64,000 bases of DNA, taken from Prochlorococcus marinus str. MIT 9107 (GTDB lineage Bacteria > Cyanobacteriota > Cyanobacteriia > PCC-6307 > Cyanobiaceae). Position numbers and translations under genes: made by a program. The stretch is from assembly GCF_000759855.1 (NCBI RefSeq), contig NZ_JNAI01000010.1, positions 186,001 to 250,000 on the forward strand. Reading direction: 5' to 3'. Shown piece by piece: positions 18,822-27,414 of the stretch; positions within the stretch are counted from its first letter, which is position 1; every line of letters begins with the position of its first letter. The notes under the pieces were generated by a model that saw only the letters and a program-made list of their open reading frames with translations, did no database searches and was not told the DNA's origin.

Positions 18822-19160
18822 TCAGGCTACATTTTGTTCAGTATATTTATTAATAGATAAATCATTATCAGTATCTTTTATTTCTTTTGCTGATGCATCT
18901 GCCATACTTCTTGCGTCTAAACATAAAACCTTTCTTAGTTTCGCAAAGTTAGCTGCATGAGATTTTCTTCCATCTTTTTGAGCATAATACTCAGACTGTT
19001 GAAGAATATGGTGAAGATGAGTCAACAAATATGGACTGATTACCGCTGATACCAAAACATCACTATTTTCATTATCGTGAGAATCAGAATTAACTAATAT
19101 TTTTTTCTTTCTATCAATTATCGACCTTTTAGGTGAATCAAGTTTTCTTGAATTTTTCAT
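18822..19160 (-). CDS. Conserved picocyanobacterial protein, unknown function
   Basis: I chose the ATG at 19160, giving 112 residues; the frame stays open upstream to 19220, but the extra residues look like non-coding sequence. The product is basic at the N-terminus (SRKLDSPKRSIIDRKKK), then has a helical middle (SPYLLTHLHHILQQSEYYAQ) rich in histidine and serine. No family is recognised. It is divergent from the ribbon-helix-helix regulator across a promoter region with an inverted repeat. Confidence 0.55.
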   Translation of the reverse strand: MKNSRKLDSPKRSIIDRKKKILVNSDSHDNENSDVLVSAVISPYLLTHLHHILQQSEYYAQKDGRKSHAANFAKLRKVLCLDARSMADASAKEIKDTDNDLSINKYTEQNVA

Positions 19161-19222
19161 AGGGCAATAAAAATAATTAATTGATACGGAGATATATTTC
19201 CTTACTAATAATATACACAAAG

Positions 19223-19252
19223 ATAGTATCCTTGACTAACAATGTATACTAT
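19223..19252. promoter_or_regulatory. Inverted repeat in divergent promoter region, candidate operator
   Basis: ATAGTAT (19223-19229) and ATACTAT (19246-19252) are perfect inverted arms around a 16-bp spacer, between the divergent unknown gene and the ribbon-helix-helix regulator. TATAC also recurs at 19211-19217. Its placement suggests a binding site for the adjacent regulator, which is inference; short AT-rich palindromes also arise by chance. Confidence 0.35.
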
Positions 19253-19278
19253 TAAGTAACAGTTATCAACTTTGACTC

Positions 19279-19587
19279 ATGGCTACCCGTCAAAACTCAA
19301 CAAATGGGAAGCCTAAATCTCCCAGAATTCAAGTAGTTCTTCCAGAATCAATATGTGAACAACTGAATATTTTAGCTAGTAATCAATCTAGAACAGTGAG
19401 TAATATGGCAAAAGTGTTGATACAAGAAGGTATTAAAAAATACTTCGAGAAAGAGGACAAATCACTTGTCTCAGAAAATAATTTCAATACAGATAAATTT
19501 AGAGTCGAACTTGAAAAGCAAAGCGCCAGGAGATTTAAAAAAGCTAGTCAAAGAATTAGATACTATAAAAAAACTGATCAAAAATAA
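19279..19587 (+). CDS. Ribbon-helix-helix (CopG/MetJ-type) DNA-binding protein
   Basis: The 102-residue protein has the pattern RIQVVLPESICEQLNILA for the beta strand and first helix, followed by SRTVSNMAKVLIQEGIKKY for the second helix (about residues 17-60). The rest is a basic tail (RRFKKASQRIRYYKK). It probably acts as a dimeric repressor. No toxin gene is adjacent, so it looks like a stand-alone regulator rather than an antitoxin. Its stop abuts the ktrA stop. Confidence 0.8.
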   Translation: MATRQNSTNGKPKSPRIQVVLPESICEQLNILASNQSRTVSNMAKVLIQEGIKKYFEKEDKSLVSENNFNTDKFRVELEKQSARRFKKASQRIRYYKKTDQK

Positions 19588-20292
19588 TTAATTTTGAGGC
19601 AATTCCTGTAAATCTACAGTTTTTCCCATAACTACCAAAATATTTCCTCTTTCCAAAATATATTTTGCAGGAGGATTAACTGTTAACTTTCCCGCAGGTC
19701 CAGCTGCAAGAACATTTACTAAATAATTTTTCCTCAAATTTAAATCTCTCAAAGATCTTCCAATAAATTCTTCTGGTACAGTTATTTCATCTATACCAGT
19801 TTGGTTATCTAGCTCCAATCTTTCAATTAGATTTGGTCTGACCAGTTCTAAGCCCAATCTTTCACCTTGCATTCTGGAAGGAAAAACAACTTTATCTGCA
19901 CCTACCCTTTTTAACATTTTTTCGTGTAAGTCACTCGTAGCTCTTGCTATTACTCTTTTGACTTTGCTACCTTCACTATCCTTAGCAATCAGTGTTGTAG
20001 TTATACTTGCTTCAATAGGTTCACTTATACCTACTACAACAGTATTCATTTCAAGTATGCCAGATTCCTTCATAGATTCTTCATCAGTACAATCTACAAC
20101 TCTAGCTTCTATCGAAGGTTCCAATTGTCTCAAATCATCAATAGCTTTTTCCGAATAATCTGCAGCCAAAACATCTGCACCATTACTTATAAGTTCTCTA
20201 CAAACAGCAGTACCAAATCTTCCAACACCAACAACTGCAAAAGTAAGTGCTTCTTTTCCTCTGTCTTGAGACCACTGCCACCAATCAGCCAT
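19588..20292 (-). CDS. ktrA: KtrA/TrkA-type regulatory subunit of K+ (Na+) transporter
   Basis: This cytoplasmic RCK protein gates the membrane subunit in response to nucleotides. The 234-residue protein has the Rossmann motif VGVGRFGTAVCREL near the N-terminus and a C-terminal TrkA_C domain (ITVPEEFIGRSLRDLNLR). It lies 19 bp downstream of the KtrB-like gene and in one operon with it and the SLC13 transporter. Confidence 0.9.
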   Translation of the reverse strand: MADWWQWSQDRGKEALTFAVVGVGRFGTAVCRELISNGADVLAADYSEKAIDDLRQLEPSIEARVVDCTDEESMKESGILEMNTVVVGISEPIEASITTTLIAKDSEGSKVKRVIARATSDLHEKMLKRVGADKVVFPSRMQGERLGLELVRPNLIERLELDNQTGIDEITVPEEFIGRSLRDLNLRKNYLVNVLAAGPAGKLTVNPPAKYILERGNILVVMGKTVDLQELPQN

Positions 20293-20311
20293 AATAAAAC
20301 TCAGTCAATAC

Positions 20312-21715
20312 CTAAACATAAAGATCAGCCTTAGGATAGCCAATTCTCTTTTGTCTATCTATTCTACTCTTATAAAGAGCCTGCCAAAGTGCGCTTAATA
20401 GCAAAAGGATACCGAGTCTACCAACAAACATACCAACAATAAGAATAAATTGGCCAAAATGATTTAATTTTGCAGTTAAACCAATATCAAAACCAACTGT
20501 TGCAAATGCAGATATGCAAGTAAACAGAATTTCTAGGAATGTGAAAGATTCTTTTTTAACAAAAGTATTAGTTGTACTTAGCAGCATTGCCATTAAAATA
20601 ACAAAAAGCAATGATCCAACTGTGATTCCAACTGCCTTTAGAATAACTTTGTCTGATATTAATCTATTACTAATAATTACATCTTTCTGACCTCTTAAAG
20701 TAGATCTAGTTGCAGCCATTAACGCAATAAATGTAGTTGTTTTGATGCCTCCACCAGTACCTCCAGTACTTGCCCCAATAAACATCAGTGTCATTAGTAA
20801 TAAAATACCAGTATCTGAGATAGAGTTTATGGAGATCGGGTAATTTGTAAAGCCTGCAGTTCTTGCACTCACTGTTTCAAAGATTGATGATAATAACCTT
20901 TCAAACAAATTCAAATCATTAAAAAATTGACTATTTAGTAATGATTCAGTTATGAAGAATCCTAATGATCCAAAGAATATTAGAGAAAAACTTATCCTAA
21001 TAACTAGTCTGGAATGAAGGCTCAATTTTTTATATGAAAGATTTTTTTTATTACTCCAAATATCATCAATAACTCTCCATCCCAGTCCACCCATGACAAT
21101 AAGAAAAACAAACACAGTATTAACCAAAAAATTTGTTCTATAGTCTTGGAGACTATTTGACCATAAAGAAAAACCTGCATTGTTGTATGCAGATATGCTG
21201 TGAAAAATCGAGGACCAAAGTCTTTCCCAATTATTTTGAATATCTACAAATCCAAAAGAATATAAAACAATTGCTCCAAAAGATATTATGAAAGTTGCAG
21301 TTATAACAATGCTTTGAAAAGTTCGACCAATTCCTCCAACTCCAAATTCATCTAGAGTCTTTCCTTTATCTAATCTAGTTCTTAGCTTTGTCCCCTTTAC
21401 AACGAAGCCTTGTAAAAATGTCGTAATAGCCATTAATCCTAGACCACCTGATAAAAGCATCAAAGCTAAGAAAACTTGGCCAAAGAAATTTAAATCAACC
21501 CCAATATCTATTATGGTTAAGCCAGTAACTGTTATAGCAGAAGTAGATGTAAAAAATGCTTCCCACAAACCAACCTTTGAAGATGAACATAATGGAGAAC
21601 TTAAAATTATAGTTCCAACGAAAATAATAAATAATCCTGTAACAATAGTAAATTGAGGTACAGATAGTTTTCTGTAGGCATCTTTTAACTTATAAAAATT
21701 ACTTGTGAATTTCAC
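20312..21715 (-). CDS. ktrB: KtrB/TrkH/NtpJ-type K+ (Na+) translocating membrane subunit
   Basis: The 467-residue polytopic membrane protein has four pore-loop repeats, visible as SAITVTGLT, NAGFSLW, SARTAGFT and FATVGFD, each with the filter glycine. This is the KtrB/TrkH superfamily, which uses a Na+-coupled mechanism. It pairs with the KtrA-like gene just downstream. In marine cyanobacteria the system controls K+ and Na+ balance. Confidence 0.92.
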   Translation of the reverse strand: MKFTSNFYKLKDAYRKLSVPQFTIVTGLFIIFVGTIILSSPLCSSSKVGLWEAFFTSTSAITVTGLTIIDIGVDLNFFGQVFLALMLLSGGLGLMAITTFLQGFVVKGTKLRTRLDKGKTLDEFGVGGIGRTFQSIVITATFIISFGAIVLYSFGFVDIQNNWERLWSSIFHSISAYNNAGFSLWSNSLQDYRTNFLVNTVFVFLIVMGGLGWRVIDDIWSNKKNLSYKKLSLHSRLVIRISFSLIFFGSLGFFITESLLNSQFFNDLNLFERLLSSIFETVSARTAGFTNYPISINSISDTGILLLMTLMFIGASTGGTGGGIKTTTFIALMAATRSTLRGQKDVIISNRLISDKVILKAVGITVGSLLFVILMAMLLSTTNTFVKKESFTFLEILFTCISAFATVGFDIGLTAKLNHFGQFILIVGMFVGRLGILLLLSALWQALYKSRIDRQKRIGYPKADLYV

Positions 21716-21720
21716 GTTAT

Positions 21721-23529
21721 TTATCTGAAATTTAGAATTATCAAAGCTGGCACTGTAAATGACATTATAAGTGTTAATCCAGCTCCGTATTTTGCGATAT
21801 CAAAAAATCTATATCGCCCAGGACCGTAAACCATTAAATTTGTTTGATAACCCATTGGAGTCAAGAAAGATTGACTTGCTCCGAATAAAACAAGCATTAT
21901 TAAAGCGCTAGGTGAAATGCTTAAAACATTTGAAAATTCAATGGCAACAGGTAAAATCAAAGCCACCGAAGCAGCATTACTTATAAATTGGGTAAGAATA
22001 ACTGTCAATACAAAAATTACGACTAATGCAAAATAAAGAGGCATTCCATAAAGAGCAAAATCAAGATTGACTGCTATTAAATCTGCTAGTCCCGTTACTT
22101 GCATAGCAACACTAAAACATGATAAGGATCCCAACAATAAAATAACGTCTAACCTAATTGATTTTTGTATTTCTGCAGGTCTTAAACAGCCAAAAGCAAC
22201 CATTGCAATAACTGCCAAAAGAACGGAACCTACCAATGGAATATTAGTAACCGTAGGTAAAACCACCATTCCTATTGCAATTGCAATCGCTATAGGTTTT
22301 TTTATCAAGACAGGTAAATCATCTTCGAATTGATCTAAAATAAGCAAATCATTGCTGGCCTGCAAACCTCTTATTGAATCTAAAGGCGCTTGCAATAATA
22401 AAACATCTCCAGCCCTTAAAACAGCTTGGCCTAATCTCTCCTGAACAGTTTGTTGACCTCTTCTCAGTGCCAAAACTGTTGCATTATGACGCTGCCTGAA
22501 TCTTAATTCTCTCAAACTTGCACCAGCTAAAGTTGAGCCAGATGGTAACAATGCTTCAAAGGTTTTAGTACCTTCATCATCTGAGAAAACATTAGCTTCT
22601 CCAAAAGATGTTTTATTCTCGCCTAATAAAATGGTATGTTCCTGTTGCAGTCTAAATAAGTCAGCTCTTGTAACGCGTATTATTAATCTATCATCCGGTT
22701 CAATCTTTCTGTCTGCCAAAGGAGGGAGAATAACTTTTCCATTACGTTGCAATTCCAGAACATCAACATCAAATCGTCTCTGCAATCTACTATTTCTAAC
22801 AGACTGTCCAACTAATTCTGACGCAGAGGGGATAGTAACTTCAGTAAAATAAATATTCATATCCCCATTTTTAATAAAATCCTTATTTCTCCCTCTATCT
22901 GGCAAAAGCATTCCTGAAAATAGGATCATATAGGTTGTACCTATCAGCCACACAGGAATTCCGATTGAAGTCAAACTAAATAATTCCAAAGCTCCATAAC
23001 CTAATTGCTGACTAATATCGCTTACAAGAAGATTTACTGAGCTACCTAATAATGTCAGAGTTCCACCTAGCAAAGTAGCAAAAGAAAGAGGTAATAAAAC
23101 TTTAGATGGTGAGATATTTCTCCGTTCGCACCAACCTTCAATTAAAGGTAATAAGGATGCTACTACTGGCGTATTAGGTACAATTCCAGATATTGGAGCA
23201 ATTAAAAAAGCTATTAATGAAATTAATTTCCTTGGCGTTCTAATACTTTCAGAAGAAATCAATTCTCTTACTCTGTCTAAGGCACCACTTTTAAATAATG
23301 CAGAGGAAACCGCAAATAAACCCATAAGAGTAATTAGGGAAGGGCTACCAAATCCAGCTAAAGCTTTTTCAGGCGAAAGAACCCCTGTAGCTATAAATAT
23401 TCCAACACATAACAAACCAGTCAACTCTGGCGCAATAGTGTTTTTTATAAATAAAATTATTGACATTATTAAAACAACTACCGTTATAAACGCATCATGA
23501 TTATTACTAACAACTGCAATTAAATTCAT
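21721..23529 (-). CDS. SLC13/DASS-family sodium symporter with two TrkA_C domains
   Basis: The 602-residue protein has N- and C-terminal membrane halves with SLC13 features (PNTPVVASLLPLIEGWC; FISNAASVALILPVAIE). Between them, at about 210-390, lie two TrkA_C (RCK-C) domains, each beginning like SASELVGQSVRNSRLQ and GSTLAGASLRELRFRQ. Related proteins transport sulfate or dicarboxylates with Na+. It ends 5 bp before ktrB, so sodium-coupled transport and Ktr are expressed together. Confidence 0.87.
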   Translation of the reverse strand: MNLIAVVSNNHDAFITVVVLIMSIILFIKNTIAPELTGLLCVGIFIATGVLSPEKALAGFGSPSLITLMGLFAVSSALFKSGALDRVRELISSESIRTPRKLISLIAFLIAPISGIVPNTPVVASLLPLIEGWCERRNISPSKVLLPLSFATLLGGTLTLLGSSVNLLVSDISQQLGYGALELFSLTSIGIPVWLIGTTYMILFSGMLLPDRGRNKDFIKNGDMNIYFTEVTIPSASELVGQSVRNSRLQRRFDVDVLELQRNGKVILPPLADRKIEPDDRLIIRVTRADLFRLQQEHTILLGENKTSFGEANVFSDDEGTKTFEALLPSGSTLAGASLRELRFRQRHNATVLALRRGQQTVQERLGQAVLRAGDVLLLQAPLDSIRGLQASNDLLILDQFEDDLPVLIKKPIAIAIAIGMVVLPTVTNIPLVGSVLLAVIAMVAFGCLRPAEIQKSIRLDVILLLGSLSCFSVAMQVTGLADLIAVNLDFALYGMPLYFALVVIFVLTVILTQFISNAASVALILPVAIEFSNVLSISPSALIMLVLFGASQSFLTPMGYQTNLMVYGPGRYRFFDIAKYGAGLTLIMSFTVPALIILNFR

Positions 23530-23576
23530 ATGAAACTTATTTAACTCAATATACCCAAAAACAATTTCAAAAAAGT

Positions 23577-24770
23577 TTAATTGAAATTATCTTTTTTAAG
23601 AAACTTTTTAAAAATAGATTTTTTTTGGAATATCCATAAAGATGCAGATTTTAAGCTTTCAGTTATATCAGGCAATTTAGAAGCATATATAAGTCTTCTT
23701 GCCTCAAAAGCCAATTTACCGGATAAAGTAACCCCAAGGCCAGAGATTGAAGCTTCCCCTATTCCTAAGCTAATCATTTCACCATTATCTTGAAATTCAA
23801 AAGGTAAAAGATCTTTTCCTTGAAACAATAGTTCTAGATTTTTAGCGAGATGATTTCCTTCCTGCATAGCAACCTGAGCTGTTATGGGTAGATCCTCCAT
23901 CCCTGCAATAATTGAAACATCGCCAATAGCAAAACAGTTTTTATAGTTTTCTATTTGCAAATTATCATTAACTAAAATTCTTCCAAATTTTTTTGTTATT
24001 TCATCATTTTCCAAATAAGACAAATTAGGTTTAACACCTGCAGTCCAAATAACAATATTTTTATCCAAAGAAGTTATTCCATCCTCGCCATCAATACTAA
24101 TTTGAGTTTCTGAAACTTCTTTAACTGTGGAATTTAAAAGAACGTTAATTTTTCTTTTTTTTAATGCCTTCTCTGCTTGTTCTCGATTAAAAATTTTGTT
24201 CTTATTGAGAATTTCATTTGATTTTTCTATTAGATTAATTTCAAATTGATCTTGAAATATATCTTTAATTTTGCATGCCAACTCGATACCAGAGGGACCA
24301 CCTCCAACTATGAATAACTTTTTATGAAAAGAAGTTTTTTGTGATTTTTTTAAAAAAGATTTTAATTTATTTAGATCTTGAAAATCATTAAAAAAATAAC
24401 AATTTTCATCTACACCTTTTATTGAAAAACTATTTGGAATAGATCCTGTACAGATTATGAGATATTGATAACTTAATTTTAATTCGTCACTAAATTGAAG
24501 AATATTTTCTTGGAAGGAAATCTTGGTCAAGCAATTTTTTAAAAAAGTTATCCCTGCATCAGAAAAAATATTTGCAAATTTTGGCGTAGCCTCCCACATT
24601 CTTATTTCTTTACTTAAAACTTCATACATTAAAGGTTTAAATATAAAGTTAGATTCAGAATCAACTACAAGAATCGGTAAAGAAGGATTAAGATTCTTTA
24701 AATTCAATGCAAATGTCATACCTGCAAAACCTGCTCCAACTATTACTATTGGTTTTTGTATTGATTTCAT
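23577..24770 (-). CDS. ndb: Type II NADH dehydrogenase (NDH-2)
   Basis: This peripheral flavoenzyme passes electrons from NAD(P)H to quinone without pumping protons. Of 397 residues, the FAD-binding GAGFAGMTFAL opens the protein. A second dinucleotide site, VGGGPSGIELA, lies near residue 153, and the IVIWTAGVKPN and NCFAIGDVS motifs follow. The C-terminus is amphipathic, as expected for membrane association. Confidence 0.9.
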   Translation of the reverse strand: MKSIQKPIVIVGAGFAGMTFALNLKNLNPSLPILVVDSESNFIFKPLMYEVLSKEIRMWEATPKFANIFSDAGITFLKNCLTKISFQENILQFSDELKLSYQYLIICTGSIPNSFSIKGVDENCYFFNDFQDLNKLKSFLKKSQKTSFHKKLFIVGGGPSGIELACKIKDIFQDQFEINLIEKSNEILNKNKIFNREQAEKALKKRKINVLLNSTVKEVSETQISIDGEDGITSLDKNIVIWTAGVKPNLSYLENDEITKKFGRILVNDNLQIENYKNCFAIGDVSIIAGMEDLPITAQVAMQEGNHLAKNLELLFQGKDLLPFEFQDNGEMISLGIGEASISGLGVTLSGKLAFEARRLIYASKLPDITESLKSASLWIFQKKSIFKKFLKKDNFN

Positions 24771-24865
24771 TAGCGAAATATTGTTATGCGTAAATGTATT
24801 ATTAAACTATACGAATAATTTTCAAATTGAGCGAAATAAAATTAAACTCATAACCAACTTGAAGA

Positions 24866-25588
24866 ATGATTGAAAACATCCACAAAGATATTCAACCTAA
24901 CTTAAGGAAATATATTCAAGAGCTAGTAGATATGAAGCCTCAAGAAATGCTTACATGGGGTTATGAAAAGTTTGATAATCAATTTGCAATTACAACAAGT
25001 TTTGGAATACAGTCATCAGTCCTTTTAAATATGGTCAGCAAATTATGTCTTCAAAAAAAAATCAAAATATTTTGGATAGATACAGGTTACCTACCTCAAG
25101 AAACATACCAATACGCAGAAAAGCTGATTCAAGATTTGTCTTTAGAAGTAGAAGTTCTACAAAGTGAATTAACTCCAGCAAGAATGGAGGCTTTACACGG
25201 AAAACTTTGGGAGACAAATAAAGAGAGTCATTTAGATAAATATCATGAATTAAGAAAAATAAAACCTTTAGAAAATGGTCTAGAAAAATATAATATTTAC
25301 TGTTGGGCAAGCGGTGTTAGATCAAATCAAACAGAAAATAGAAATAAAATGAAATGCCTAGACATAATTCGACAAAGACTTTCTTTAAGACCTTTATTAA
25401 ATTGGACAAATAAAGATATTTTTTATTATATGGAAGAGAATAATTTACCTGCCCATCCTCTTTTTATCAAAGGTTATTCTACTGTAGGTGATTGGCATTC
25501 AAGCAGTCCTGATGGTATCGAAACACAAGGCAGAGATACAAGATTTGGTGGTATTAAACAAGAATGTGGAATCCACACTGATAATTAA
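24866..25588 (+). CDS. cysH: Phosphoadenosine phosphosulfate (PAPS) reductase
   Basis: CysH reduces PAPS to sulfite with thioredoxin in assimilatory sulfur metabolism. The 240-residue protein has the nucleotide loop TTSFGIQSSVLLNM, FWIDTGYLP, the CWASGVRSNQT loop and the catalytic cysteine in the C-terminal QECGIH. The paired cysteines that hold an iron-sulfur cluster in APS reductases are not visible, which favours PAPS as substrate. Confidence 0.93.
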   Translation: MIENIHKDIQPNLRKYIQELVDMKPQEMLTWGYEKFDNQFAITTSFGIQSSVLLNMVSKLCLQKKIKIFWIDTGYLPQETYQYAEKLIQDLSLEVEVLQSELTPARMEALHGKLWETNKESHLDKYHELRKIKPLENGLEKYNIYCWASGVRSNQTENRNKMKCLDIIRQRLSLRPLLNWTNKDIFYYMEENNLPAHPLFIKGYSTVGDWHSSSPDGIETQGRDTRFGGIKQECGIHTDN

Positions 25589-25603
25589 ATTGATCATAAA
25601 AAA

Positions 25604-26299
25604 ATGGTCTCAGATATTAATTTTTTATTAGTTGGCAATAGTAGGCTTCATTGGGCTAAGTATTCGCAAAATCAATCTAAATTCTTCCATACTAAAAAAG
25701 ATCAACAAGTTCCCAAAAATATAGATCTTGATCATTTGATTTGGGCTTCTGTAGGGCAATTACCTAATTTTTTGCTGAAAGAAGAAAATGAAATAAAAAC
25801 TAAAGATATTCAATTATCAAATCTCCCTGATTATTTTGGAGTTGATAGAGCTCTTGCCTGTATCGCAGCTTTAAAGATTATTGAAAACCCTTTAAATAAA
25901 GATTTGCTAATTGCAGATTTTGGAACGATATTATCAATAACAAAACTAAATTCAAATGGTTCTATTCTTGGAGGTCAACTTATTCCAGGTTTTGTAACAC
26001 AATTAAAATCAATGGAACAAAATACAAAAAATCTCAAATTTCCCAAAAAATATGATATTCCTATCAAAGATTTTTTAATTAATACAGAAGAAGCAATTTT
26101 AAAAGGAGTAATCAATTCTCTTACTGGAGTTATTAATAGTTTATTTAATCCCGCAAAAGATATTTTAGTAATCTGTGGAGGAGACTCTGAATTCATCACA
26201 AAATACCTAAAAACTCAAAAAGAAAATATTATCCATGCTCCTAACTTAGTTATGGAAGGTATGATCATTTACCACCTATCCATAAAAAAGCTACTTTAA
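25604..26299 (+). CDS. coaX: Type III pantothenate kinase
   Basis: CoaX carries out the first step of CoA synthesis. The 231-residue protein has the ASKHA-fold motifs VGNSRLHWAKY (phosphate loop), GVDRALACIAA and ADFGTILSITK, and the GGQLIPGF substrate loop, in the family's order. It starts 15 bp after cysH. Its end overlaps the convergent bcp gene by 9 bp. coaE lies about 37 kb away in this window. Confidence 0.87.
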   Translation: MVSDINFLLVGNSRLHWAKYSQNQSKFFHTKKDQQVPKNIDLDHLIWASVGQLPNFLLKEENEIKTKDIQLSNLPDYFGVDRALACIAALKIIENPLNKDLLIADFGTILSITKLNSNGSILGGQLIPGFVTQLKSMEQNTKNLKFPKKYDIPIKDFLINTEEAILKGVINSLTGVINSLFNPAKDILVICGGDSEFITKYLKTQKENIIHAPNLVMEGMIIYHLSIKKLL

Positions 26300-26758
26300 T
26301 CCAAGATCAGCAATAATATGATCAGCCATTATTGCTGCTTTTACCTTTAAGTAAATTTTTTCGATGTTACCATCAGTATCAATCAAAAAAGTATTTCTCA
26401 TCATTCCAATATATTCTTTTCCCATGAATTTCTTAAGTCCATAGCTATCGTAATCAGAAGAAACTTTAAAAGGTTCAGGATCAGTTAAAAGAATAAAAGG
26501 TAAATTAAATTTTTCTATAAACTTCTGATGAGAAGAGGCATTATCTTTACTAATACCAAGCACAACAATATTATTTTTTTGGAGTAAATCCCAATTCTCT
26601 TTAAAATTACAGGCTTCTTTCGTACATCCTGGAGTGTTATCTTTTGGATAAAAATATAGTATTATTCTTTTACCTTTAAAATCACTAAGAGAAACTTCTT
26701 TCTCAAAAGAATCTTTTAATTTAAATTCTGGTGCTTTGTCGCCAACCTTAAGAGCCAT
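26291..26758 (-). CDS. bcp: Bcp/PrxQ-type peroxiredoxin
   Basis: This thiol peroxidase detoxifies H2O2 and organic peroxides. From the ATG at 26758 the product is 155 residues, opening ALKVGDKAPEFKL, with the peroxidatic cysteine in TPGCTKEACNF and a second cysteine five residues on, as in PrxQ. The frame stays open upstream to 26794, but the added residues do not match the family. The start codon overlaps that of the divergent phosphopantetheinyl transferase. Confidence 0.93.
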   Translation of the reverse strand: MALKVGDKAPEFKLKDSFEKEVSLSDFKGKRIILYFYPKDNTPGCTKEACNFKENWDLLQKNNIVVLGISKDNASSHQKFIEKFNLPFILLTDPEPFKVSSDYDSYGLKKFMGKEYIGMMRNTFLIDTDGNIEKIYLKVKAAIMADHIIADLGLK

Positions 26759-27414
26759 TGAAATTATTAAATGAGTATGAATATAAAATACCAAAAATTT
26801 GGTTTTATGAGGTTAAAGGTGTGCAAGATGTCGCAACGGTAGAGGAAATTAAAACTGCAAAAAACCTAACAAGTTCAAGATCAAAGATTTTTTTGGAAAC
26901 GAGAGCTTATTTAAGACAATCACTTTCAACACTTTTTGATTTAGATCCCCTAGAAATTCCAATTAATGCTTATCCTGGAGAGCCTCCAAGTTTACCCTCT
27001 GGCATGGGAAATATCAGTTTAAGTCATTGTAAAGATGCCATTACTATAGTCTGGCATAAAAGCAAAATAGGGATTGATGTTGAGAGAACAGATAGAGATT
27101 TTAACCATATAAAATTTGCAGAAAAATATTTTTTTCATACTAACAAATCAAACCATAATAATTATTTAACAAAAAATATGATATTAAATCAATGGTGTGC
27201 TGTTGAAGCGGCTATAAAATGGGATCATGGAAAATTAGCTAAAGACATTAACCATTGGCAATTTTTTGAAAATCAAAAAGAGTTAATTCATAAAAAGAAA
27301 AACATACATTTAAATTATTCACAGATTAGCTTCCATAATTGGACTATAGCTTTAGCCTACAAAGAAAAAACTTCTTTTAATTCTGAGATTATTTGTTGTT
27401 CGGAAAAATTTTAG
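26758..27414 (+). CDS. 4'-Phosphopantetheinyl transferase (Sfp type)
   Basis: The enzyme transfers the phosphopantetheine arm to carrier proteins. The 218-residue product has ISLSHCKDAI, the Mg-binding IGIDVERTDRDF and a degenerate W(C)AVEAAIKW in place of the usual WxxKEAxxK. The only good start is the TTG at 26758, whose first base is shared with the bcp start on the other strand. An alternative GTG lies further in (GTG for the V of KGVQDV). Confidence 0.82.
   Translation: MKLLNEYEYKIPKIWFYEVKGVQDVATVEEIKTAKNLTSSRSKIFLETRAYLRQSLSTLFDLDPLEIPINAYPGEPPSLPSGMGNISLSHCKDAITIVWHKSKIGIDVERTDRDFNHIKFAEKYFFHTNKSNHNNYLTKNMILNQWCAVEAAIKWDHGKLAKDINHWQFFENQKELIHKKKNIHLNYSQISFHNWTIALAYKEKTSFNSEIICCSEKF

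Noticed and set aside
22067-22333. 88-codon plus-strand ORF
   Set aside because: Antisense shadow of the SLC13 transporter gene.
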